Shown here one piece after another: positions 22,805 to 31,571 of a stretch of DNA of 64,000 bases (its first letter is position 1; every line of letters starts with the position of its first letter). This stretch comes from Symbiodinium natans. Its lineage: Eukaryota > Sar > Dinophyceae > Suessiales > Symbiodiniaceae. Below the pieces are notes generated by a model, which saw only the letters and a list, made by a program, of their open reading frames with translations, was not told where the DNA came from and searched no databases. Location: assembly GCA_905221605.1 (NCBI GenBank), contig CAJNDS010002679.1, forward strand, positions 184,001 to 248,000. Direction: 5' to 3'. Made by a program: the position numbers and the translations under genes.

Positions 22805-23044
22805 TTTGGGTTTCGGGTTCAGGGTTCAGGGTTTAAGGATCAAGGCTTGGGGTTATAGGGTCCAGAGTTTTGGGTTCAGGGTTTAGGGCTTGGGGTTATA
22901 CAGTCGACAGTTGCGTGGTTGGGTTTCAGGATTTCTAGACTGCCCCCACTAAACCCAAAACTCCTAAACCCTAAGCCGCCCCAAAACCCCAAAACCCCTA
23001 TTCAAACCCTAAGCGCCCTAACCCCCCCCCTTTTCGGAAAGTAG

Positions 23045-23087
23045 AGGAGAGCCTTGCCGGTCTTCAGGGCGACGTCATGCTGCGCAG
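23045..23087 (+). CDS. Coiled-coil exon-like segment
   Basis: Frame ESLAGLQGDVMLR between an AG and a GTCTCA donor. It is in the same orientation as the preceding coiled-coil exon and may belong to the same gene. Confidence 0.4.
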
Positions 23088-23447
23088 GTCTCAAACTGCC
23101 AGCACTTCGTCCGGGAGTGCTTGGCAGAGCTCTCGCAGAGGCGGCCTGAGGGTTCAGGAGGGGGCCTCAGGGTCTTGGGATCTTCAGGTTTAGGGTTCAA
23201 CGCATAGGAGTTTAGGGGCCCTCAGGGCTAGGATCTGAAGATTTCGGGTTCAAGGGTTTAGGGTTCAGGGGCCTTGGGGGTTCATGGTTTGGGGGCCGGC
23301 AGCTGGCAGTCAGGTAGGGTCCTTTCTCACTGGTATGTTTTCTGGTGAACGTATACTCCGCCTATACTCCTTAAATGTGCATGTGCCATAAGATCCCTTC
23401 TTCATGTGTGTGTTCAAGCATACGCCCTGCTTCCTGAACCCTAAGCC

Positions 23448-23575
23448 CCTAAGCCCCTAAGCCCCTAAGCCCCCAAGCCCCTAAGCCCCTAAGCCCCTAA
23501 GCCCCTAAGCCCCCAAAACCCTAAGCCCCAACTAAACCCACAACCCTAAACCCTAAACCCGAAACCCTCCTTCAA
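23448..23575 (-). repeat. CCCTAAG/CCCTAAA tract
   Basis: At least nine consecutive CCCCTAAG units with CCCCCAAG variants, then CCCTAAA units. It is a homogenised variant of the telomere-like motif. Confidence 0.85.
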
Positions 23576-24351
23576 GCAAAGCTCTTGCAGGGGCCACCTC
23601 AAAGCAGCAGGCCGCTGGCTTGGAGAGGGGATGACCTCGGGTTTTGCGTGTAGGGCTGTAGGGACTCATTAGGGACTTCTGCATTTGCAGCAGGCCCTAA
23701 GCTAACTCCAAATCTGAGACTTCTCAATCCCGAATGCCCCCAGATTCCTCAGGCCCCTAAACCCCAACATAAAGATTGGCAAGCTCTTGACCTTGTAAGT
23801 CTAGGAGAGGCCGTCCTGACTTGAACCCTCAAACCCCGGCAGGTTCAGGCAGGGGCTTGTCCGTGGGGCCTTTGGAGGTGAAACTCTAAACCCAGTTATA
23901 TAAGCCCAAAACCCTGAGGACAAAGCCTCAAAGCTGAGTGTATTGAGTGTTCAGGGTTTAGGGTTCGGGGTTTGTAGGAGTTCAGGATCTTTACAGCCCT
24001 CAACCCTAAGCTCTAGGCTTCAAACTCGAAGCCCTAGCCTACTCCCCCCCCTCCGCCTTCGAAACAAAAACGATGAAGTCAGAAGTCCGAACACCCGGCC
24101 GCCTCTGCCGAGACCTGTCCCTGCGAAACCAGGAGGCCAGTTCTGGGGTCTAGGGTCGAAGGTTTAGCGTACAAGGCCTTGAGGCTTCGAGATTTTAAGG
24201 CCTTAGGTTCTAGGAGCTTGTCTGTGCTTGGATTTAAGGAAGGTTCATCCAGGTGTCTTCTGGGGTTCGTTGGTGTTCCTTGATGTTATGGTGGGGGCTG
24301 AAGATGTGGTAGGGCTCAGGCATGGCCTAAACCCCAAAGACCTCAATGCAG

Positions 24352-24600
24352 GATCCCCCCCTCCAAATCGAAGCACCCGTGCACGTCACCACCCCCTTTG
24401 CTTTCCTCCTGGGCCAATGTGTTGAGCCCATCGATTCCTCCCGGCGCGTGGTCGCACTGCCAAGTTGCTGCTTCAGATTCTCGCACAGAAGCCATGATCC
24501 CAGCAGCCTGAAACAGGTGGCGGACTGGCTTCACAGCTGGGGCTACCTTGACGAGAACCGCAAGGCAGTGGCGCAAGTTGGGGCCGGTGCGAGGCTTTGA
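24352..24600 (+). CDS. Exon-like segment of up to 83 codons
   Basis: After ATGCAG the frame stays open to TGA at 24598-24600. It contains CVEPIDSSRRVVALPSCCF and SSLKQVADWLHSWGYLDENR. Composition is convincingly protein-like up to about 24560, where AAG followed by GCAGTG gives a GC donor. The family is not recognised. Confidence 0.45.
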   Translation, partial: DPPLQIEAPVHVTTPFAFLLGQCVEPIDSSRRVVALPSCCFRFSHRSHDPSSLKQVADWLHSWGYLDENRKAVAQVGAGARL

Positions 24601-24910
24601 TCCTCATCCCTCAACTCGCAGGCTGAAGGAATCTCAGGGAAGGGCCCGGAGCCTTGACTCCCTCAGTCCAAAACCCCCATATCCCGAAGCCGAGACCCTG
24701 AAGCCCCCGAACCCCCACTGCCGCGCCTCTGCAGACTTGGACCTCGGAGGGTGCAGGTCTTTGGAAGGGTCAAGGACATGGGCCCATGAGAGGCCGCACT
24801 AGGGCCAAAAACTTTGGTTTAGGTTCAGGGCAGGGAAGATGCAGTGCCCCCCCACCCGTCCCCCGTACCCCCAAAGTTGCCACAGCTTGGGCGCCGAGCC
24901 CCATGGCGCC

Positions 24911-24968
24911 ATGGACCAGCTTCTTGCAACCATTGCCGAGCTGGATCGGGCGGCTATAGCTCAGGAGC
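24911..24968 (+). CDS. Coiled-coil exon-like segment
   Basis: The frame reads MDQLLATIAELDRAAIAQE, a clean helical repeat pattern. The ATG may be internal. It sits about 90 bases before the next coiled-coil exon, in the same orientation. Confidence 0.45.
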
Positions 24969-25057
24969 CGGGGTGTGGGGCAAGCTGACAGAGAGCACCA
25001 TATCTCCTGGTAGCCCGAGTCCCCAAGCCCTGAAGCCCTTTCCATCCGAACGCGCAG

Positions 25058-25123
25058 GAACGGCAGAATGCCGAGCTACAGTCCGCCCTGGATTTGAAGT
25101 CGCAGGAGCTCCTTAAGCACTTG
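25058..25123 (+). CDS. Coiled-coil exon
   Basis: Starts after GCGCAG and encodes ERQNAELQSALDLKSQELL and then KHL, followed by a GC-type donor (GCGTTG). Gln/Glu/Leu heptads are clear. It is probably part of the same gene as 24911 and 25568. Confidence 0.55.
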
Positions 25124-25567
25124 GGCGTTGCAAGTTTAGGATTGGGGTTTGAGAAGACGGGTCCATAGGGAATTCAAGTGCCAGGGTGTTGGGGTTTCGC
25201 CTGCTGTGCGTACGACCGCGTTCCATGGCTTCATTCGTCTTGTTGCTTTCAGGGTTTCGGGAAATTAGGGTTTTAGGAGGCTGTTTGGCCACGTGGCAAG
25301 GCTTTGAGAAGGGTGTAAGGTAGGGGGGTAGAGCACTCAAAAGACCTGTGCGAGCAAGAGCTTCTGAGAACGCAAAGGGCAAACACACACACGTGCAAAC
25401 CCATTACAAACAAATAAAAGGGATCCACTCCAAAATCTTGCAGCTGAATCCTCCTAAACCCTGACCCTGAACCCGTCCGTAGAGTAAGCCTCTGCACCCT
25501 TAAGGAAGGGACCCACACCCAATGACTCAGCTTCCCTTTTCTAAGAAGTCGCCCTCCTAAGTCCAAG

Positions 25568-25609
25568 GCTCCAACACGAGCTTGCGGCTCTGGAGCCGGA
25601 GCCAGGCCC
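25568..25609 (+). CDS. Coiled-coil exon-like segment
   Basis: After CAAG, the frame reads LQHELAALEPEPGP. It continues the coiled-coil style and ends in an acidic Pro-rich tail. Confidence 0.4.
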
Positions 25610-25742
25610 AGTCACGGGGTGCAGCCGTCGAAGATGCAGGGGGTCTTGGGAGTTTTTGGGTTTAACTGACAGGTTCAGGGGCACTTCGGGTGTGGGGGTT
25701 TGGAGGCTGAAGGATGTCTCCTATTTCAAGTTTCAAGCCCGC

Positions 25743-25868
25743 GCAGACGACTGGGCGCCGCCTCCCCGGCGCTGCGCCCGCGCGGTCAGAGCAGTGCTGC
25801 GCCTGCTGGTGGCGCTGGGGGCCGTGCTGGTGCTCTGGGAGGCGGAGGCTCTCGGCTTTGAGGCTTAG
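25743..25868 (+). CDS. Possible terminal exon with C-terminal membrane anchor
   Basis: The frame contains ADDWAPPPRRCARAVR, then the hydrophobic VLRLLVALGAVLVLW, then EAEALGFEA and TAG at 25866-25868. A single hydrophobic segment near the C-terminus after coiled-coil exons is the layout of tail-anchored coiled-coil proteins such as Golgi tethers. That assignment is an inference from layout only. Confidence 0.4.
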   Translation, partial: ADDWAPPPRRCARAVRAVLRLLVALGAVLVLWEAEALGFEA

Positions 25869-26159
25869 GAAAAGTTGGGGGTTTAGGGTTTATAGGGTCT
25901 ATAAGGTGTATTGGGTGTATGGGGGTTATGGGGTTTATCGGGTTCAGTGTTTAGGGTGGTAGCTGCGACCTTGGCTGTCATCGATCCCAGTGCGCGAAGC
26001 CGTCTGAGCCACCCTAGGCAAGAAAACCGTAAGCTGCCCGAAGCCCTAGAGCTGACACCTTGTTCTTCTGCATGAGCATCCCTATTATTAGGAAATAGTT
26101 GTTATCTTTATTGTGATGATCATCTCTTGATTTTTTTAAATATCTACAACGCCCAAGCC

Positions 26160-26245
26160 CGAAACCTGCAGGCAGACTGGCGCGCCGACGCGCCTTCCCG
26201 CGATGTCCCAGATGTGACGGTCCCTTTGCAGGGTTTCCTGCAGAG
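26160..26245 (+). CDS. Exon-like segment
   Basis: The frame contains QARNLQADWRADAPSRDVP and ends near TTTGCAGGG. It has weak similarity to the start of the 25743 exon (QARADDWAPPP). The function is unknown. Confidence 0.3.
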
Positions 26246-26601
26246 GGAGGCCCTGACTTCCAGCGCGGAAGAGGCCTTTGGGCTTGGGGGCCTCAAGGTT
26301 TTTGGGCGAGGGATGGGCTTAGGGTGGGGTTCAGGGTTGAAGTTTGTCAGTCCTCCGGAATCAGCAAGTTTCAACTTATCAGCCCGTAGTTTCCTTGTGG
26401 CCTGTTGTCGGGCACTGCCATGAAGCCTGCCGAGTCTCTCGTATCACTGTTGCGTGTGCATGCAGGACCACGCCCCGCAGAGTCCGCATCCGTCCTCGCA
26501 GATGGAACAGGCGCCCCGGACATGCATCGCGCCATGAGACTGCCGTCAGGTTTTTGTTGCAATTCAACCAGACTCTAACCAGACGGAGCCATTGTGCTTC
26601 A

Positions 26602-27154
26602 GGTGCAGGTGCTCCCGGAAGTGGAGCTACCGCAGAACAGCGAGAGCACGGAGCATGAGCAAGATGTGAAGCCACCGAAGGTGGAGAGTCTGACAGACAA
26701 GCAGAGAGTGGAGGAAGCTGCCCTGCCCAAAGGACATGCAGTGGAAAGCTCGGAGATCCCTGATCACACTGATCACACTGTATCGACCGCCGAGTCCTCA
26801 TCCATCATCGTGGAGCCCCAGAGAATCACAGACGGACCACCACCAGCGGAGGGGTCACCAGCGAAGGGACCACCACCAGCGGAGGCGCCACCAGCACAGG
26901 CGCCACCAGTGGTGGAGGGGTTATCAGTGGTGGAGGGGCCACCAGCGGAGGGGCCTCCAGCGGAGGGGCCACCAGCGGAGGGGCCTCCAGCGGAGGGGCC
27001 ACCAGCGGAGGGGCCACCAGCGGAGGGGCCACCAGTCGAGGGGCCGAAAGCGAGCGTGGCTTTGAACCCTACAGTGGGAAACATGCAGAGAGGGCCGCCT
27101 CAACCCTCTCCAGCCAAGGGAGCAGAGCAGCAGGAGGACGCACCACAAACCTCC
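26602..27154 (+). CDS. Pro/Glu-rich exon with PPAEG repeats
   Basis: After TTCAG one frame stays open for over 180 codons. The first part is acidic (NSESTEHEQDVKPPKVESL), followed by about ten PPAEG or PPVEG-type pentapeptides and a Gln/Pro-rich tail. A GC donor (GCAGGC or GCAAGG) lies near 27148-27158. The protein is likely disordered. The antisense frame is also open across the repeat, but the flanking acidic sequence argues for the + strand. Confidence 0.5.
26827..27046 (+). repeat. 15-bp coding minisatellite
   Basis: Units GGGGCCACCAGCGGA and GGGGCCTCCAGCGGA alternate, keeping the frame and giving the repeated peptide PPAEG. The alternation of ACC and TCC suggests expansion of a 30-bp dimer. 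Confidence 0.85.
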
Positions 27155-27299
27155 GCAGGCAAGGATGCCCCGGTCCGACTCGAAGCTAGGACGCCCTGTG
27201 GTACCTTTCTGCCCTGTTGTTGTGGGTGCTGGGTTTCTTTTTGTAAACACAGGCAGTGACACCTTTTGCAATACCAGCATGGTCGCTGTGCCACCTAGG

Positions 27300-27389
27300 A
27301 AGGGCGGGACGTGGAGGAGCCCTTCGTGCAGGAGTCAGTCCAGCAACGACCGAGCTCAGAGGCAACCCGGTGTCCTGTCAAAGGGCAAG
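27300..27389 (+). CDS. Exon following the PPAEG exon
   Basis: After ACCTAG, the frame reads [20 protein letters not shown] and then [11 protein letters not shown], ending at GTGTGAGG. The acidic Gln/Glu-rich style matches the previous exon. It is probably the same gene, interrupted downstream by the microsatellite and retroelement. Confidence 0.45.
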
Positions 27390-27493
27390 GTGTGAGGGCG
27401 GGTGAGCCACGTTGCGTTGAACCCCAACGCCTTTCAAACCCTAAGCTCCGACGGGACCCACAAGGCCCATAAAGCCCTTCAAATTCTACACAA

Positions 27494-27719
27494 CATATAT
27501 ACATATATACATATATACATATATACATATATACATATATACATATATACATATATACATATATACATATATACATATATACATATATACATATATACAT
27601 ATATACATATATACATATATACATATATACATATATGCATATATGCATAAAAACATATATATACATTTTTTACATATATACATATAGACATATATACATA
27701 TATACATATATACATATAT
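27494..27719. repeat. ATATACAT microsatellite, left of the retroelement
   Basis: About 25 copies of an 8-bp unit, with a short interruption near 27636-27675. The LTR retroelement is inserted in this array, and the same array continues at 43873. Confidence 0.95.
27716..27719. other. Target site duplication, left copy (ATAT)
   Basis: ATAT precedes the left LTR and ATAT follows the right LTR at 43873-43876. Four bases suits Ty3/gypsy integration, but the repetitive target makes the length uncertain. Confidence 0.5.
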
Positions 27720-28028
27720 TGTGAAGTCGACCAGCACTGGACTTGCACTAAGCCAATGCAATCACAGCCCGGTCACGCTGTTTTACGACTTCGCGAGTTC
27801 AAGCACTTGTGCAGCTACGCCTGAGTGCGTCCGGTCGGACCGCACAGCAACCTAAGAGCTACTGTACGAAACTACCGTGCTCAAAGGCACAAGCTCGGTA
27901 CTTGAGCCAAAATATTGGCATTGATGCGAATTGCAAAACTCTACATGCAAAGGAAAACTACAAGGTGGTCTGCCGAGTCCTAATGCATCACAGAGCAGAA
28001 GATGCATATGCACTCATGTCAGCTCACA
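27720..28028 (-). repeat. 3' LTR (left copy)
   Basis: 309 bp. Read on the minus strand it starts TGTGAGCTG and ends CTTCACA. It matches the other LTR at all but one compared position (A at 27736 where the other copy has G). Contains the spliced-leader-like motif at 27901-27913. Confidence 0.95.
27901..27913 (-). promoter_or_regulatory. Spliced-leader 3' end motif in LTR
   Basis: The minus strand reads ATTTTGGCTCAAG, identical to the last 13 bases of the dinoflagellate spliced leader as I know it. It is in the sense orientation of the element and present in both LTRs. It could be a captured leader from a trans-spliced transcript that became part of the LTR. Confidence 0.7.
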
Positions 28029-28038
28029 TTCGCCCCTC
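28029..28038 (-). other. Polypurine tract
   Basis: In sense orientation GAGGGGCGAA lies directly before the 3' LTR, the position where plus-strand DNA synthesis is primed in LTR elements. It has one pyrimidine in ten. Confidence 0.6.
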
Positions 28039-28665
28039 AGCCGAGGCTCCGGTGAGTGACTTCCACAAGGAGGGTGGGCGTCCGTCGCGGCTTTGGGCGC
28101 AAGCCCGCAAACGAAGACACGCGAAACGAGACGACCCAAACGAGCGACCCTCCTAAACCAGCCTAAACCAGGCGGTCCGGTCTTTTGCACGACCAGAGTC
28201 GAGGCTCCAGTACACAGAGCCTACTGAGTGCCTCGGGGACTGCTACGGCAGACACTGAAATCTATGGTACAAATGGTACACTGTACAAACTACCGGCCCT
28301 AAGCTACGGCTACGGCTACTCACCTATCCAGAACTACCCTACGGGCTACCGGACTCAGCGAGAGCCGCGCACATCGCTTGTGCCGCAGCCAGTGCAACTC
28401 GCACGCGCTTCGGCGAGCGCACTGCCGCGACCAGGACACGGTCCGCAGCACCTGCAAAAGAGCACCCTCGACAAGAGGGGCCACAGGCAGGGCGGAGAAG
28501 AAAAGTGCGGGGAATGCAAAATGGGCAGGCTTCCAACCTGCCGCGGCTTTTCGCCCGCAGTCACGCAAAAGAAAGTGCAAAAGGTTGGCGAAGCAACGTG
28601 CCGTGCTGCAACGCCTGCTCTGATAATGCGTGGATGCATACCACGCCGCGCCAGCTGGCCGCAGC
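28039..28665 (-). other. 3' untranslated region of the retroelement
   Basis: Lies between the ORF4 stop and the polypurine tract. No protein-like minus-strand frame was recognised. The long + strand frame across it overlaps ORF4 in antisense and is treated as a shadow. Confidence 0.6.
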
Positions 28666-31140
28666 CTACTCGATACCCTGTGGAGCAGTGTTGGGGGCAC
28701 GACTGGCGTTGCCAGCAACGTTGGAGCTACTGGCTCGCTCCAACTGAGGGCGCTTTGCAACCGCCTCATCGAGGGAGAATGCCTCAGCCGACACCCTCTG
28801 GAAATCCTCGACGTAGGACTGCGCGACAGGGTGCGTCTTGGGGACCTCAAGCTTAAGCCCTGCCTCCGCATTGGCTTTGCTGCTTGTGGTAAAATTGAGG
28901 CTCCCAATCAGCACCACCGCGCCGTCAGGCCGCAGTAGGCAAAGGGCCTTGGCATGGTGCAGCCCTTGAATCCCGGTGCCTACCTTAGCCCCGCGGCCGT
29001 CGCGAGCGTAGGCGTCGCGCAAGGATGTGCCGCAACCCACCTTCACCTCGGCACCTGCGGCCGCCAAGCGTTTCAACGCTTGCCACTGAAGCTTGGTGCG
29101 GTGGCATTGTCCCATGTCGGCGACAATCCGAACGCTTGCGCCCTTGCCAAGCGACGCTTCGATTGCCTCGATGCAGGATGGGCAATCTAAGCTGTAAGCC
29201 CGGATGTAGATCACATCCTCTGCTGCTCCAGACCCAAGCAGCGTTTGGGCGGCCTGAATGTATGGCCCGCCCGCAAGGAATTCCGCTTCTTTGACTGGAG
29301 AACTCCTAGCGGGGGCTGGGCCCTTGTTCCTCCGGCCTGGCGTGCGCGCCACAATGGCAGTGGCGGCACGTTGCACGGAGCCGGACTGTGCGTGGGCCGC
29401 GCTCGCTCCATCTGCTGGGGCCGCGGCCAGGTCACGACCCGCGAGCCCCTGAAAGCAGGAGAGCCCGCGGCTCTTGGCCGCCAGTTGGGAGAAACATCCT
29501 TCACTGTTTCCCAAACCCAACACAACCCTACCCTTAGCCAGGGTTTCGGAGGCGGTACTCCGAATGGAGTCTGTGAGCGCAGGACCCGCGCCTCGCTGGG
29601 CCGCGTGCAAAAACCCTAAGGAACGAGCGGTGTCCATTGCGGCATCGCAATGCCCGCAGCGTCCTTCTGCCAGGTAAGCACGACAGCCACAGGCAGCTGT
29701 CTCCTCCTTGAGGTGCACCCAAACCTTATGGGTCACCCCTTTCTTGGAGCTCGCGACCTCAAACGTCGCTTCAGAGCCAAGGAGTTGAGACAGCCGCGCC
29801 TCAGGGGCCGCGGTGTTGCCATGTCGCAAATGCGCAATGCGATTGGCAACGGCACGACTCACGTACCACAGAACAGCACCGCACAAGATCACTACCACGA
29901 GAGTGATGGCTGTTCCGGCGACCCACACGGCCCGCCTCGCCCCGTGACCGATTTCCTCGACCACGTCGGCCGAAATCGTTGCAACCGCGTGCATAGAGTC
30001 CTCGACAACATGCACAGCCCCGCGGTGCAACTGCAAGGCAATCGGCGCCGACGCTGCAGCCGCCAGGCCCCACCAGCCGTTGATGTTCCCGTTGAGGGCG
30101 TGCATCAACCGATTGAGGAGCCCGCGACCCAGGAAGAAGGGGGTCCGCGGCGGAAGCGGAACACTCGGCGGTGGCCGGGCCGACCCGCACGGGACGGCTG
30201 GGACCCAGCTTGTGCTTGGGCGGGGCTGGAACGCGGCAACTATGCCCGCGGCGTAAGCGCCCCAGGCGTACTTGCCCCTCCCCTTGGGCTTGCCCTTGGC
30301 ATCGGACTTGCCTCTGCCCTTCGGCTTACCCTGGCCCTTGCCACGGGCGTCTGCCCAAGCACTCCACGGGTCGCGGCCCTTCCCGTACGTCGCCTCCTCG
30401 CGACGTCTCTTGCCGCCCCTCTTCTTGTGTTTGCTTCTAAGAAGAGGCTGGATCGTTTCCTGATCCATCGCGCGATTAGCCAGAAGGATCTCGTACTCCA
30501 GCTCGTCCTGGCTGCTCTCGGAGCCCGAGTCCCTCTCTTCGCCGCGCCGCGGATCCGGGATCCCGCGGGAAACGACCTCTGCCAAGCGGAGGGGCGTGCT
30601 GCACCTAAAGCACAGCTGCCTGAATGAAAGGTTCCATTCATAGCAGTTAGGGCACTGCCACCCTGCTATGCGGAGCGCTTCGCTGATGTGATCATCGCGC
30701 TCCGCCTTCTCCGCCTGGCGCCGCTCCCGCTTCTTGGCGCGCTCGGCCGCCTGCGCCTCCTCGGCCGCCTGGAGGGCTTCAGCGAGTTCCTCATCGCTGA
30801 GGAGCCTCGCGGCATCTGCCCGCGCTTGTTGGTCTTCAAGCTCTTCGGCAGAAAACCTCCGCCGCCATTGCTCCGGCGCGGTTTGGGGATCCACCTCCCA
30901 CCACCCGATGTCGATCCCATTGATCCATCGGCCGTCGCACGGGGCGCCCGCATTCGGGCCGCCCGCGTGCGTGGTGAGGCACTGGTCCTCGGTAACCGGG
31001 TTGATGGCTTCGCAGAAGAAGCACCGCCAGCTGCCGTAGGGGTAAAAGCGGCCTTCGACATAGGCTCGGTTGGCTGGGAGGGCGACCTCGTCCGCCTCAT
31101 CCGCGGTGGCTGCCTCCAGACCTCTTCGTCCTTGACGACC
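28666..31140 (-). CDS. ORF4: RanBP2-type fingers, membrane segment, SWIM-like motif and PLD-family nuclease
   Basis: The frame is open from just after a stop at 31141-31143; the first GTG is at 30892-30894 and no convincing ATG start is seen, so it probably continues from ORF3. In order: a variant RanBP2-like finger (WRCFFCEAIN, about 31030); an Ala/Glu/Arg coiled coil; a perfect RanBP2-type finger W-x-C-x2-C-x3-N-x6-C-x2-C (WQCPNCYEWN, about 30655); Lys/Gly/Arg-rich region; a hydrophobic helix near 29850-29930 (AITLVVVILCGAVLWYV); a SWIM-like CGCRAYLAEGRCGHC; and a C-terminal PLD motif, HHAKALC followed by GSLNFTTSS. His, Lys and the G-S-x-N-x-T part of the HKD motif are kept, as in single-domain Nuc/Zucchini-type nucleases. 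Substrate unknown. Confidence 0.8.
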   Translation of the reverse strand, partial: GRQGRRGLEAATADEADEVALPANRAYVEGRFYPYGSWRCFFCEAINPVTEDQCLTTHAGGPNAGAPCDGRWINGIDIGWWEVDPQTAPEQWRRRFSAEELEDQQARADAARLLSDEELAEALQAAEEAQAAERAKKRERRQAEKAERDDHISEALRIAGWQCPNCYEWNLSFRQLCFRCSTPLRLAEVVSRGIPDPRRGEERDSGSESSQDELEYEILLANRAMDQETIQPLLRSKHKKRGGKRRREEATYGKGRDPWSAWADARGKGQGKPKGRGKSDAKGKPKGRGKYAWGAYAAGIVAAFQPRPSTSWVPAVPCGSARPPPSVPLPPRTPFFLGRGLLNRLMHALNGNINGWWGLAAAASAPIALQLHRGAVHVVEDSMHAVATISADVVEEIGHGARRAVWVAGTAITLVVVILCGAVLWYVSRAVANRIAHLRHGNTAAPEARLSQLLGSEATFEVASSKKGVTHKVWVHLKEETAACGCRAYLAEGRCGHCDAAMDTARSLGFLHAAQRGAGPALTDSIRSTASETLAKGRVVLGLGNSEGCFSQLAAKSRGLSCFQGLAGRDLAAAPADGASAAHAQSGSVQRAATAIVARTPGRRNKGPAPARSSPVKEAEFLAGGPYIQAAQTLLGSGAAEDVIYIRAYSLDCPSCIEAIEASLGKGASVRIVADMGQCHRTKLQWQALKRLAAAGAEVKVGCGTSLRDAYARDGRGAKVGTGIQGLHHAKALCLLRPDGAVVLIGSLNFTTSSKANAEAGLKLEVPKTHPVAQSYVEDFQRVSAEAFSLDEAVAKRPQLERASSSNVAGNASRAPNTAPQGIE

Positions 31141-31571
31141 TCAGCCTCCTCCTCCTGTTCCTCCTTGGCCAGGTCTTCTCGCTCCCGGCCGACGTTGAGG
31201 TGGGACTCAGTGCGAACCTCGGCGCGCAAAATGACGTCAAGGCTATCCGCGGCTGGGTCGCCCGCGAAGAAGGAGTCGATCTCCTTGGCATGGAGATCGT
31301 CAAGAGGCGTCACCAGGTCCGGCGAGTAATCTCGCTTGGAGCGACGCTCAGCCAGGCGTCGCTGGACGTCGCCCTTCGGCGGCTCGAGGGCCCGCCCGCG
31401 CGGAGCGGCCTTCCGCGGAGGCTCGGGCTCGGCCTCCTCCGTGGGCTCGCTCTTGGGCGTGGACCCTCCATCGCTTCCCTCTGGAGCACCAGGGGGGTCC
31501 AGCTCGGGGTCGTCGCGAAGCCACCCCGGCGGATGGCTACCACATCTCAAGCTGGATTCGGTCCCCTCGCC
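31111..31571 (-). CDS. ORF3: acidic linker between ORF2 and ORF4
   Basis: Open in a different frame from ORF2 and ORF4. Its first part is protein-like: Pro/Glu-rich (SEPTEEAEPEPPRKAAPRG), then SLDVILRAEVRTESHLNV and acidic KEEQEEEAEVVKDEEVW. After about 31111 this frame turns into Arg/Ser-rich nonsense while the ORF4 frame becomes protein-like, so a -1 shift or an indel near 31105-31140 is likely. It overlaps the ORF2 stop by about 35 bases in the +1 frame. It may be translated by frameshifting, or the frames may have been broken by assembly errors. Confidence 0.55.

Noticed and set aside
29650-30627. A 325-codon + strand open frame inside the retroelement
   Set aside because: It is antisense to ORF4, which has recognisable zinc-finger and PLD motifs. 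High GC content keeps the opposite frame open by chance.
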